From Rhodocyclaceae bacterium (GTDB lineage Bacteria > Pseudomonadota > Gammaproteobacteria > Burkholderiales > Rhodocyclaceae): a stretch of DNA of 64,000 nt. The number at the start of each line of letters is the position of its first letter. Positions within the stretch are counted from its first letter, which is position 1. Below, one piece after another: positions 28,534-37,642 of this stretch. The position numbers and the translations under genes are program-made. The notes beneath the pieces are model-generated. The model did no database searches. It was not told the origin of the DNA and saw only the letters and a list, made by a program, of their open reading frames with translations. The stretch spans positions 35,490 to 99,489 of the forward strand of contig JAEUNM010000083.1 in the NCBI GenBank assembly GCA_016791105.1, given 5' to 3'.

Positions 28534-30557
28534 GCGCGCACCAGCATCAAAACCGCCACCAGGGTGACGAAACTATAGAGCAGATAAACCGCGATGCGCC
28601 CCTGCTGCAGCCAGGCGATGGCCTGCGCGAAGCGGGTGACCAGACGCGCGACGGGCAGGTACACCCAGTGCCAGAAGTGATCGGCAAGGGTGACGCGGTA
28701 GCGCGGCGCGGTGTCGGACGCCGTCGGCAATTCGCGTTCCATGCGGAAAAACGGCTCGAAAATTTGCCGTATCGGCTGCCCGAAACCTTCTGCACTATCC
28801 TGCATGCGCGCGGTCTGGAACGGAAAGCCACAATCCCAGGGCGGCGCGCGGCGCAGGCGGCCGTGATAGAAGCGCCGCACCAGCACATAGGCGAGCAGGC
28901 AGCACAGCGCAACCCCGACCAGAAAAATGACCGGGCCGTAGCTGGCGCGCGCCACGTCCATGGGCACCAGCAGCCAGGCATTGGCGGCCAGCGTGGCGCC
29001 GAGGCCGACCCCCGTCAGTTGTTCCGTGATGGCGCTCAAGGCGCCGGCAAATTGCACCGGCAACAGGCCCAGGGCCAGACAGCCGGCCGCCAGCCACAGC
29101 ATGCCGGCACGTTCGAGCGCGCTGGCGTCATGGGCTTCGGCCAGTTTTTCTTCGCGCGGCTGACCCAGGAAAATGATCCCGTAGAACTTCACCATCGTAT
29201 AACCGGCCAGCGCGGCAATCAGCGCGATGAGCGCGGCCACGGCCGGAATGAGCATGTTCAGGAAAGAATTCGGCAAGTCCGGCGTGAACAGGAAGCTTTG
29301 CAGCAGCAGCCATTCCGATACGAAGCCACCCAGGGGCGGCAGGCCGGCGCTCGCCAGCACGCCGACCAGACTGAGCCAGCCCACCCAGGGCATGAAACGC
29401 AATAGTCCGCCCAGTTTGCCGAGGCTGCGCTCGGCCGTGGCGTGCAGTACGGCGCCGGTGCCGACGAATAAGAGCGCCTTGAAAAAGGCGTGGCTTGCCA
29501 CGTGATAAAGGGTTGCGGTGAGCGCCAGTGCGGCCACGCTTCTGATGCCATAGGCCGTGAATAGCGCGGCGAGGCCCATGCCGGCCAGCAACAGGCCGAT
29601 ATTTTCGATCGACGAATAGGCCAGCAGGCGCTTCATGTCTACCTGCGCGGCGGCATACACCACGCCAAACAAGGCCGTCACCAGGCCCAGCGCGAGCAGG
29701 ATGAGGCCCCACCACCACAGCGGCGCGTGCAGCAGATCGAAACTGACGCGCAATAGTCCGTATATGGCGGTTTTGAGCATGACGCCGCTCATGAGCGCGG
29801 ATACCGGCGAGGGCGCGGCCGGGTGTGCCTCCGGCAGCCACACGTGCAGGGGCACCACGCCGGCTTTGGCGCCGAAGCCGAACAGCGCCAGCAAAAACCC
29901 GGCGGAGGCCCAGAACGGCCCCAATTGCTGCGCCCGCATGTTGGCGAAACTATAGTCGCCGGTATTCGCCTGCAGCACGCCGAAGCACAGCAAGATGCCG
30001 ATGGCGCCGATGTGCGCGACCAGCAGATAAAGGTAGCCGGCGCGGCGTATTTCCGCCACGCGGTGATTGGCGGTGACCAGGAAAAATGAGGACAACGCCA
30101 TGCTTTCCCACATCACCATGAAGCAATAGGCGTCGTCTGCCAGCACCACCAGGGCCATGCTGGCCAGAAACAGGTGGTATTCGAAACACAATATGCCGGG
30201 CGGCGTGCCCTCGCCGCGGCGGAAATAGCCGCTTGCGAATAGCGATATGCCGGTGGCGGCGGCGCCGATCACGAATAGAAAATAGGCGGACAGGGCGTCC
30301 AGCCGGAAATGGAAGGGCAGGCCGGGCAGGCCGAGCGGCAATTGGGCGGTTTCCGGTTGCGCGGGCAGGGCCGCGAAAGCCACCACTGCCAGGCACAGCG
30401 ATACGATGCTGCCGGCCGGAAACAGCACTTTGGAAATGAATTCGAAACTTCTGATCGCCACCAGGCCCAGCAGGCCTATCAATAACCAAGCCAGCACCAC
30501 GGCCAATGCCAGGCCCAGGTGCGGTGCGGTTGCGGCGAGGGTTGCGGATGCGTCCAT
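28530..30557 (-). CDS. hyfB: HyfB-like proton-pumping membrane subunit
   Basis: A 675-aa NuoL-like protein and the first gene of the six-gene operon. Blocks: GFGAKAGVVPLHVWLPEAHP, SPVSALMSGVMLKTAIYGLL, VDMKRLLAYSSIENIGLLLAG, with conserved Lys residues of the half-channels. A C-terminal extension after residue 560 ends with further hydrophobic segments. Like HyfB it should form a distal pump of the membrane arm. Neither a ferredoxin-type HyfA nor a HyfH polyferredoxin gene is present beside it, so the electron input is unclear. Confidence 0.92.
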   Translation of the reverse strand: MDASATLAATAPHLGLALAVVLAWLLIGLLGLVAIRSFEFISKVLFPAGSIVSLCLAVVAFAALPAQPETAQLPLGLPGLPFHFRLDALSAYFLFVIGAAATGISLFASGYFRRGEGTPPGILCFEYHLFLASMALVVLADDAYCFMVMWESMALSSFFLVTANHRVAEIRRAGYLYLLVAHIGAIGILLCFGVLQANTGDYSFANMRAQQLGPFWASAGFLLALFGFGAKAGVVPLHVWLPEAHPAAPSPVSALMSGVMLKTAIYGLLRVSFDLLHAPLWWWGLILLALGLVTALFGVVYAAAQVDMKRLLAYSSIENIGLLLAGMGLAALFTAYGIRSVAALALTATLYHVASHAFFKALLFVGTGAVLHATAERSLGKLGGLLRFMPWVGWLSLVGVLASAGLPPLGGFVSEWLLLQSFLFTPDLPNSFLNMLIPAVAALIALIAALAGYTMVKFYGIIFLGQPREEKLAEAHDASALERAGMLWLAAGCLALGLLPVQFAGALSAITEQLTGVGLGATLAANAWLLVPMDVARASYGPVIFLVGVALCCLLAYVLVRRFYHGRLRRAPPWDCGFPFQTARMQDSAEGFGQPIRQIFEPFFRMERELPTASDTAPRYRVTLADHFWHWVYLPVARLVTRFAQAIAWLQQGRIAVYLLYSFVTLVAVLMLVRA

Positions 30558-30878
30558 TTAATTGCGCGTCAGGCGCGCGGGAATGGCGTGCCGCCACACC
30601 GTGCGCACAATCCGGAGCGGGCAGCTCAAGCCGCCGCCGCGTGCACAAGATAGCCCGCCAAAGCGCGGCGGGCTCGACGCATAAGCTTTTGCCACGACCA
30701 CCCCTCCAAAATTTTTGTATGCAATTCGCCGTGGCATTTCGTGGCGCCTGGCTGCAATGCCGGCGGCGCGCAGCGCAGCATGACCATCCGCGAACTGCTG
30801 GTTCTAGGTGCGAATTTGCATTATATTCATTTCGGACCAAGCCTCAATCCGAATCCAATTTCAATCAGATGTGTGTTC
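30558..30878. other. Divergent intergenic region between Ehr-type operon and RHH gene
   Basis: 321 bp without a convincing gene. It must hold the promoter of the leftward operon and that of the rightward ribbon-helix-helix gene. A perfect hairpin lies at 30652-30674, and an AT-rich patch (ccaaaatttttgtatgcaa, about 30706-30724; ttgcattatattcatttcgg, about 30815-30834) precedes the RHH gene. Confidence 0.4.
30652..30674. other. Hairpin in the leader of the Ehr-type operon
   Basis: Perfect 8-bp arms AGCCCGCC and GGCGGGCT around a 7-nt loop, about 95 bp upstream of the hyfB start. No U-tract on either strand. It could be a leader hairpin or an operator. Confidence 0.35.
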
Positions 30879-31082
30879 ATGGAAAACCGTACCGCCCGCC
30901 TCACCATCCTGATCGACCCGCGCAAAAAGGCTATTTTTGAACAGATTTGCGCTGGCCAGGATCTCACGCCTTCGCAGGTGGTGCGCAAGCTCATCCGCCA
31001 GTACATCATCGACAATGCGGGCGAGCGGGATTTGCCGGACTGGTTGAAAGCCTGGGGGCAGGGCGAGAAAGAAAGTTCGTAA
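30879..31082 (+). CDS. Ribbon-helix-helix (CopG-like) DNA-binding protein
   Basis: A 67-aa protein from ATG 30879 (MENRTARLTILIDPRKKAIFEQICAGQD), with an N-terminal strand RLTILIDPRKK and helices IFEQICAGQD and TPSQVVRKLIRQYI: the RHH layout, where the strand inserts into the DNA major groove. The C-terminal tail is acidic and hydrophilic. It is a likely transcription regulator. Its divergent position relative to the Ehr-type operon makes that operon a candidate target. No toxin gene accompanies it, so an antitoxin role is less likely. Confidence 0.8.
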   Translation: MENRTARLTILIDPRKKAIFEQICAGQDLTPSQVVRKLIRQYIIDNAGERDLPDWLKAWGQGEKESS

Positions 31083-31406
31083 TCCGCGCCCATGCCGCGC
31101 TCGCGCCCTGTCACGGAACCGGCGGTGATTGCCGCCGGCGTGCAGCGCGCTTTCGGCCGCGCGGCTTAGCCGCACCGGCCATTCGGTGCGCATTGCACGG
31201 CAGCGCGGCACTAATCAGCAAGGTGTGCGTATTCGTGGCCGCCGCGCCTGCACGGCGCGCCTGCGCTGAGTTAGTCTACGGGCTCGTTTCCGCCCGCCTT
31301 ACCCGCCCTTCCGTTGCCCGCGCCTCCATGACCGCAGCATCGCATCGCCCACCCCCGCGCACCGCGTCGTCCTTTGCTCTGTGCGCCGCCAATCGAGGGC
31401 CTGCGC
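31083..31406. other. Intergenic region between RHH and antiporter genes
   Basis: 324 bp. A hairpin with arms CCGGCGG/CCGCCGG at 31119-31138 probably ends the RHH transcript. The rest shows no coding signal or recognisable motif. Confidence 0.4.
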
Positions 31407-33890
31407 ATGGACGTTAGCGTCACGCTCATTCTGTGCCTGGTGCTGCTGCTGGCCGCCTGCTGCCTGGCGCTGCCGCTGGCCTCGCGCTATGCCTTTCCGT
31501 ATTCGGCCCTGCTGGTTGCCATAGGCATGGCGGCCAGCGTGCTGGCGGATGTGCCGGGTGCCGCCGCGCTGCCGGCGCCGCTGGCGGATGCCCTGCATGC
31601 GGCGGGCAATTTCGCCCTAAGTCCGCACGCTTTTCTGTATGTGTTTCTGCCCAGCCTGCTGTTCGCGGCCGGTCTGTCGGTGGATGTGCGGCGCTTGATG
31701 GATGACGTGGCTGCGGTGCTCATCATGGCCATCGTGGCGGTGGTGGTGTGCACGCTGGTGGTGGGCTTGTGGCTCAGCGCGGCATTCGCGGTGCCGCTGG
31801 CGGTGGCGCTGCTGCTGGGATCGGTCATCGCCACGACCGACCCCGCCGCGGTGGTGGCGATTTTTCGCGACATCGGGGTGCCGCGCCGGCTGCAAATTCT
31901 GGTCGAAGGCGAAAGTCTGTTCAATGACGCCGCCGCCATCGCCTTGTTTTCCCTGCTGGTGGCGAGCGTATCCGGCCTCCACTCGGGTGGCGTCGCGGCC
32001 GGCCTGACGGCCATCGTCGGCAAATTCAGCGGCGGCCTGTTGCTCGGCTGGGTGGCGGCGCGCCTGTTTTGTTCCATGATGCGCTGGGTGGGGGAACACG
32101 CGGTAGCGGAAGTGACGCTCACGGTTTGTCTGGCCTATGCGATCTACATCGTGGGCGACGTCTATCTGGATGTGTCGGGCGTGGTGGCCACCGTGACCGC
32201 GGCGCTGGTGGTCGGATCGACCGGCCGCGCGCACCTCAGTGCGGAAGGTTGGGAGCGCCTGCATTCGGTCTGGCACCAGATCGAATTTCTCGCCAGCACG
32301 CTCATTTTCGTGCTGGCCGCCACCGCCATTCCGCGCCTTTTCCCCAGTCTGCGCATCGAGCACGCCGCCATGCTGGCGGTGGTGGTGCTGGCCACCTTGC
32401 TGGCGCGCGCGGCGGTGTTGTACGGGCTGATTCCGCTGCTCGGCGCGCTGCGCCTGGGCCAGGACATACGCCTCTCGCACAAGACGGTCATCCTGTGGGG
32501 CGGCATGCGCGGCGCGGTGACGCTGGCACTGGCCCTGTCGGTGGCGGAAAACCCGGCCATTCCGCGCGCGGAAGCCAATCTGGTCGCGGTGCTGGCGACC
32601 GGCCTGGTGCTTTTCACCCTGTTCGTGAATGCGCCCAGCCTGCAGCCCTTGATTCGCCTGCTCGGCCTGAACCGTTTAAGTCCGGTGGAGGCGGTGCTGC
32701 GCGAGCGCTCCATTGCGCTGGCCGGTGAGTCGGTGCGCAAACACCTGGCCGTGGTGCGGCGTCACTTTGGCCTCGACGAAGCGGTGACGGACGATCATGC
32801 CGCCGATGCCGCCGCGCCTGCGGCCGATCTGCATAGTTTGGGGTACGCCGACGCGCAGACGGTGGGCCTCATCACGCTGGCGGCGCAGGAAGAAGAACTG
32901 ATCCTGCAAGGTTTTGGTGAGCGCACCATATCGCGGCGCACGATAGGGCTGTGCCTGGCGCATGCCGGCCGTCTGCACGACGCTGCTAAAACCGGCGGTC
33001 TGGAAGCCTATCTGCGCGTTGCCGACGCCGCGCTGCAGCCGCCGGCCGCATTTCGCGCCGCGCTGTGGTTGTACAACCGTTTCGGTATCGCCGGGCCATT
33101 GGCCGGTTTGCTGGGATTGCGTTTCCAGCACATGCTCATCACGCGCACGGTGCTGCAGCGCTTGCAGGCATTTACGCGGCGTTCCATCGGACCCATGCTG
33201 GGCGACGCCACCGAGATGGCGATCGCTGCGGCACTGGAAACGCGCCTGGCCGGGGTGGAAACCGCGATGCGTGCGTTTGAGGTGCAATATCCGGATTACG
33301 CCCACGCGCTGCGCAGCGACTACCTTGGCCGTGCCGCGCTGCGCCTGGAAGAAGCCGAATACATGCAGAAGCGCGCCGACGGCCTGATCAGCCCGGAGGT
33401 GTACCGCTCGCTGGCGGAAGACATGCAGCGCCGACGCCAGGCGCTGAACCGCCGGCCGGTGCTGGATTTGGGCCTGCAGCTCACCGCCATGATACGCGGC
33501 GTGCCGCTGTTCGCCGGGCTGTCCGAAACCCAGTTGCGCGCCGTGGCGCATATGTTGCGCCCGCGCCTGGCCGTGCCGGGCGAATGCATCATACGCAAGG
33601 GCGATCGCGGCGATGCGATGTATTTCATCACGGCCGGTTCGGTGGACATCAGCAATTCGATTTTCGCTACGCAAGTGGTGCGTAAAGCCGGCGGCTTTTT
33701 CGGTGAAATTGCGCTGCTGTACAACACGCCGCGCACCGCCGCGGTCCACGCCAACGGCTATTGTCACCTGCTGGAACTGCGCGCGCGCGACTTGCAGCGC
33801 CTGCTGCGCCAGCATCCGGAAGCGCGTGAAGAAATCGAACGCGCGGCGCGCCAGCGCATGAATCCGGAACGGGAAGTATTCGAAAGCTGA
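31407..33890 (+). CDS. CPA1 (NhaP/NHE-type) cation:proton antiporter with cNMP-binding domain
   Basis: An 827-aa protein from ATG 31407. The N-terminal 420 residues form a 12-13-segment sodium/proton exchanger domain with the CPA1 signatures ATTDPAAVVAIFRDIG and LVEGESLFNDAAAIALFSLL (ion-binding acidic residues) and ILWGGMRGAVTLALALS. A soluble region of about 270 residues follows. Residues about 690-815 form a cyclic-nucleotide-binding domain (VPLFAGLSETQLRAVAHML, FFGEIALLYNTPRTAAV with the phosphate-binding Glu and Arg). The layout resembles bacterial sNHE-like exchangers gated by cyclic nucleotides. It should exchange Na+ or K+ for protons across the inner membrane; the cation and the ligand are not determined. 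Confidence 0.9.
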   Translation: MDVSVTLILCLVLLLAACCLALPLASRYAFPYSALLVAIGMAASVLADVPGAAALPAPLADALHAAGNFALSPHAFLYVFLPSLLFAAGLSVDVRRLMDDVAAVLIMAIVAVVVCTLVVGLWLSAAFAVPLAVALLLGSVIATTDPAAVVAIFRDIGVPRRLQILVEGESLFNDAAAIALFSLLVASVSGLHSGGVAAGLTAIVGKFSGGLLLGWVAARLFCSMMRWVGEHAVAEVTLTVCLAYAIYIVGDVYLDVSGVVATVTAALVVGSTGRAHLSAEGWERLHSVWHQIEFLASTLIFVLAATAIPRLFPSLRIEHAAMLAVVVLATLLARAAVLYGLIPLLGALRLGQDIRLSHKTVILWGGMRGAVTLALALSVAENPAIPRAEANLVAVLATGLVLFTLFVNAPSLQPLIRLLGLNRLSPVEAVLRERSIALAGESVRKHLAVVRRHFGLDEAVTDDHAADAAAPAADLHSLGYADAQTVGLITLAAQEEELILQGFGERTISRRTIGLCLAHAGRLHDAAKTGGLEAYLRVADAALQPPAAFRAALWLYNRFGIAGPLAGLLGLRFQHMLITRTVLQRLQAFTRRSIGPMLGDATEMAIAAALETRLAGVETAMRAFEVQYPDYAHALRSDYLGRAALRLEEAEYMQKRADGLISPEVYRSLAEDMQRRRQALNRRPVLDLGLQLTAMIRGVPLFAGLSETQLRAVAHMLRPRLAVPGECIIRKGDRGDAMYFITAGSVDISNSIFATQVVRKAGGFFGEIALLYNTPRTAAVHANGYCHLLELRARDLQRLLRQHPEAREEIERAARQRMNPEREVFES

Positions 33891-33979
33891 GCGGCGCTGC
33901 CGCGCCCGCAAACACACCTTGCCGAGCTGGCGCCGATGGTGTGGCCGAGCATGCCGGCAATTTTCAGGAAAGACGCAGC

Positions 33980-35425
33980 ATGAACAAGCCGGTGTTGGCA
34001 ACGACTTTTCTCATAGGCTGGGCTGTGGCATTGCAAGGCGCTTGGCAAACCGCTGCCGCGGCCGAGTTTTTGGCTTTTCAGCCCGTCCCCGAACTGCAAA
34101 AGAAGCTCGACGAACTGGGTGAGCATAGCGGACTCATGTTGGGCAAGGTGCACGTGGAGCCGGCCGATGTGGGGCGCTATCACGCAGCACTGAGCAATGG
34201 ACCGGGCCGGCGCGATTACAGCAACAAGCTGGCGTATGCGCCGGACCGCGGCACGGCGCTCTATGCCGGTGGCAATCACGGTTCGCCACATCGCCTGAAC
34301 GACGTCTGGGAATTCCATCTGGCGTCCAATACCTGGCGCATGATATGCCCGCCCGGACACGACACCACGCGACTGGTGGAAATGCTTAAGGTCGAACGTC
34401 GACTGAACGAAGCGATCGCACAGGGCGCCGAAGTTACGCAAAACCAGGCCGCGCTTGTCCAGGTCGAAACGCACATCCGCGACTGGTACAACAACGTCGA
34501 TGTGAGTCGCGGTTATCTGGAAGATAGCACTAACGGCGGCCCGCTCATGCCCTCGCATACCTGGGACGGAATCACTTACGACGAAGCAAGGCGGCGTCTT
34601 TATTGGGCAGTGCTGGATAGCGATAATTACGCCGAAGAAAGATTGCGTGTACAGCGTGAGCGCACGCGCCGCTATGCGCAGATTGCCGGGCTGGACGAAC
34701 GCGCCACGCTGGCGCAGCTCAAGCCGGGCAGCAGCATGTACTGGTACGACCTGGCAAAAGGCCGCTGGGGGCGGCAACTGGGCGAAGGGCCGCTGCCCAT
34801 CATGCGCGCGCCCGGTGGCACGCTGGTTTATCTGCCGGATAAGAAGCTCACCCTCTGGTACGCCTATGCCGGCAGTACCAATCAAGGTTACGTCGAAGGT
34901 ATGTGGGCTTACGATGCGGCCGGCAACCGCTGGAAAAACCTCATTCCCGGCGAGGTGGTGTCGAGTCTGGCGCGTCAGCAAAAAGCGCCGGCCGAGGAAA
35001 TTCAAAGCGCCTATAGCGTGAAGCACGGCAGAATCGTGGTCGTCAATAGGGAGAAAACTTTCGTCTATGACGTGGCGGCCAATAGCTGGCGGCGCGTCGC
35101 AGATAATCCCGGTTACGGCGAAGAAAGCTACAGCGTATTTGCCTACGACAGCAATGCGGACGTGTTCCTGCTGGTGAGCAAAAAAGGCGGCAAATCCTCG
35201 ACCGATCCGTGGTTCATCGCCGCCTATTCCATCGACCGCGATAATTGGGTGTCCGTCGATATAAAAGGCGATCCGCTTGCCGCGGAACCGCTGGGTCGCG
35301 CCTGGCAATGGGCGCAGTACGCGGGATATTACGACGCAGGACAGAACGCACTGGTCCTGTACAACGGGCGCGACGGCACGACCTATGTTTATCGCCACAT
35401 GGCTCGGATCAAGCCGCATTCGTAG
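33980..35425 (+). CDS. Exported kelch-like beta-propeller protein
   Basis: A 481-aa protein from ATG 33980 with a Sec signal peptide (MNKPVLATTFLIGWAVALQG, cleavage probably after ALA-type AAAA about residue 27). The mature chain has kelch-like blades with spaced W and Y residues: KLAYAPDRGTALYAGGNHG then NDVWEFHLASNTWRMI; GLMPSHTWDGITYDEARRRLYW-type strand; MWAYDAAGNRWKNLIP; VYDVAANSWRRVADNPGYG. These suggest a beta-propeller that binds protein or carbohydrate in the periplasm. Function is unknown. It is flanked by the antiporter and the acyl-CoA ligase genes, same strand, with 89 and 242 bp gaps, so it may be independently expressed. Confidence 0.78.
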   Translation: MNKPVLATTFLIGWAVALQGAWQTAAAAEFLAFQPVPELQKKLDELGEHSGLMLGKVHVEPADVGRYHAALSNGPGRRDYSNKLAYAPDRGTALYAGGNHGSPHRLNDVWEFHLASNTWRMICPPGHDTTRLVEMLKVERRLNEAIAQGAEVTQNQAALVQVETHIRDWYNNVDVSRGYLEDSTNGGPLMPSHTWDGITYDEARRRLYWAVLDSDNYAEERLRVQRERTRRYAQIAGLDERATLAQLKPGSSMYWYDLAKGRWGRQLGEGPLPIMRAPGGTLVYLPDKKLTLWYAYAGSTNQGYVEGMWAYDAAGNRWKNLIPGEVVSSLARQQKAPAEEIQSAYSVKHGRIVVVNREKTFVYDVAANSWRRVADNPGYGEESYSVFAYDSNADVFLLVSKKGGKSSTDPWFIAAYSIDRDNWVSVDIKGDPLAAEPLGRAWQWAQYAGYYDAGQNALVLYNGRDGTTYVYRHMARIKPHS

Positions 35426-35667
35426 GGCGACGGCGCATCGCGGCGGCGACCAGAAGGCGCTTGTCGCAAGCAGGGTGACAGGACAAAACCGCCCGCCTCC
35501 AGGCATCTTGCGTAAGGCGCGCGTAAGCGGCCGGGGCCAGCATGCCGCACATTCAGGCGGACGCAGAACCGCCGGACTTCACGTGCATGGCCGCAAGCCG
35601 GCAAATGCAGAAAGTGGCGCAAATCCGCGTAGCCGGCGCGGGCTGTGCCGCAGGAGGAGCAAGGCTG

Positions 35668-37638
35668 ATGAGCGCAGCGGCAGGGGCTGCTGGCACGCAT
35701 CCATTTCCGGATCCGTCGACTTTTCCAAGATTGCTCGTGCACCAGGCCCGCGTGCGCGGCGATCGCATTGCCATGCGCGAAAAATTTCGCGGCATCTGGC
35801 ACGCCTGGACTTGGCGCGAAGTGCTCGCGCAAGTGCGCGCCATGGCGTGCGGACTGGCGGCGCAGGGGTTCGGCCGCGGCGACCACTTGGCCATCATAGG
35901 CGATAACCGGCCGCGCCTGTATTGGGCCATCGCGGCAGCTCAAGTGCTGGGCGGGGTTCCGGTTCCGCTGTATCAGGACGCCGTCGCGGCGGAAGTGGGG
36001 TTCGTGCTCGACAACGCCGACATTTCCCACGCCCTTGCCGAAGACCAGGAGCAGGTCGACAAACTGCTCGAAGCGTCCACCGCGGCGGCGCGCAAACTGC
36101 GCATCTATTACGACGACCCGCGCGGCCTGCGCGGCTATGCGGACGATGCCGTCCTGTCCTGCACGCAACTGCAGGACGCCGGCCGCGCCTTCGATGCCAC
36201 CCATGCGGACTTTTTCGAGCGCGCCCTGGCAGCGGTCGTGCCGGGCGATGTGGCGGTCATGCTGTACACCTCCGGCACCACCGGCAAGCCCAAAGGCGTG
36301 CGCCTGACCCACGCTGCGCTCATCGCCGCGGCGCGGGGCGGCGTGGCGTTCGATAAACTCGGTCCCGGCGACGAAGTGTTGTGTTATCTGCCGATGGCCT
36401 GGGTGGGCGACTATCTGTTCTCTTACGCGCAAGCTTATTGCGCGGGGTTTACCATCAACTGCCCGGAGTCGGCCGCCGCCGTGAGCAATGACATGCGCGA
36501 AATCGGTCCGACTTATTATTTTGCGCCGCCGCGCGTGTTCGAAAATCTGCACAGCGACATCATGCTGCGCATGGAAGACGCCGCCCGCGTAAAGCGCGTG
36601 ATGTTCGATTATTTCATGGCTGTCGCCGAGCGCTGCGGGGCGGATATTCTGGACCGCAAGCCGGGCGTGCCGGTGCTCGACCGGCTGCGCTATGCGCTCG
36701 GCACGCTATGTGTGTACGCACCCTTGCGCGATGCGCTGGGGCTGGCGCGCGTGCGGGTGGCTTACACGGCGGGGGCAGCGATCGGACCCGAACTGTTCCG
36801 CTTCTATCGCACGCTGGGCATCAATCTCAAGCATTTGTACGGATCCACCGAAACCTGCGCCTATATTTGCCTGCAGCCGGACGGCGCGGCCAAGGCGGAT
36901 AGCGTGGGCATGCCTGCGCCCGGCGTGGAAATTCGCATCGCTGCGGGTGGCGAAGTGCTGGTGCGCAGCGCGGCCTTGTTCCAGGAATATTACCGGCGGC
37001 CCGACGCGAGCGCCGCGGCGATGGATGCGGAAGGGTTTTTCCACACCGGTGACGCCGGTTTTTTCGATGCCGACGGCCAACTAAAAATTATCGACCGCGT
37101 GCGCGACGTCGGCAGACTGGCGGGTGGTGAGCTGTTCGCGCCGAATTTCATCGAAAGCAAACTGAAGTTTTCGCGCTACGTCAAAGAAGCCGTTGCGTTC
37201 GGCGACGGGCGCGATCAGGTGTGCGCATTCATCAATATCGACGCCGCTGCGGCCGGTGACTGGGCGGAGCGGCGCGGCATCGCTTTTTCCGGCTATGCCG
37301 ACCTGGCCGGCAAGCCGCAGGTGCTGGAACTGATACGCGGCTGTATCGACCGGGCCAATGCAGAACTTGCCGCGGACGCAATGTTGAGCGCCTCGCAGGT
37401 GCGCCGCTTTCTGGTCCTGCACAAGGAACTCGACCCCGATGACGACGAACTGACGCGAACACGTAAGGTACGGCGCGCATACGTCGAAGAAAAATATCGA
37501 GTGCTGGTGGATGCGCTGTATTCCGGCAAGACCGAGCAGTACATCGTAACGCCGGTAACGTTCGAGGACGGGCGCAGCGGCAGCGTAGCGGCCACGCTCA
37601 GCATCGTCGATTGCCGCGCCGCGGCGGTGGCGGCCTAG
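35668..37638 (+). CDS. AMP-forming long-chain acyl-CoA synthetase
   Basis: A 656-aa adenylate-forming enzyme from ATG 35668, chosen for the strong AGGAGG-like sequence nine bases upstream; the frame is open to 35542. Motifs: P-loop LYTSGTTGKPKGV, A5 region LKHLYGSTETCAYI, A7 GFFHTGDAGFFDADGQL, A8 IDRVRDVGRLAGGELFAP. The family is the FadD15-like long-chain/aryl acyl-CoA ligases, often membrane-associated. It activates a carboxylic acid with ATP and CoA. It is followed after 4 bp by livG, making a ligase-transporter operon, so its substrate is probably the compound imported by the ABC system. Which acid (fatty, aromatic or terpenoid) cannot be read from sequence. Confidence 0.9.
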   Translation: MSAAAGAAGTHPFPDPSTFPRLLVHQARVRGDRIAMREKFRGIWHAWTWREVLAQVRAMACGLAAQGFGRGDHLAIIGDNRPRLYWAIAAAQVLGGVPVPLYQDAVAAEVGFVLDNADISHALAEDQEQVDKLLEASTAAARKLRIYYDDPRGLRGYADDAVLSCTQLQDAGRAFDATHADFFERALAAVVPGDVAVMLYTSGTTGKPKGVRLTHAALIAAARGGVAFDKLGPGDEVLCYLPMAWVGDYLFSYAQAYCAGFTINCPESAAAVSNDMREIGPTYYFAPPRVFENLHSDIMLRMEDAARVKRVMFDYFMAVAERCGADILDRKPGVPVLDRLRYALGTLCVYAPLRDALGLARVRVAYTAGAAIGPELFRFYRTLGINLKHLYGSTETCAYICLQPDGAAKADSVGMPAPGVEIRIAAGGEVLVRSAALFQEYYRRPDASAAAMDAEGFFHTGDAGFFDADGQLKIIDRVRDVGRLAGGELFAPNFIESKLKFSRYVKEAVAFGDGRDQVCAFINIDAAAAGDWAERRGIAFSGYADLAGKPQVLELIRGCIDRANAELAADAMLSASQVRRFLVLHKELDPDDDELTRTRKVRRAYVEEKYRVLVDALYSGKTEQYIVTPVTFEDGRSGSVAATLSIVDCRAAAVAA

Positions 37639-37642
37639 GCCC

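Noticed and set aside
23378..30557. Reading the operon as an active [NiFe] hydrogenase-4
   Set aside because: All four NiFe-binding cysteines are replaced in the large subunit, and no hydrogenase maturation genes or ferredoxin subunits are present.
35542..35667. Upstream extension of the acyl-CoA synthetase
   Set aside because: The extension has no family similarity, whereas ATG 35668 has a strong AGGAGG-like site at proper distance.
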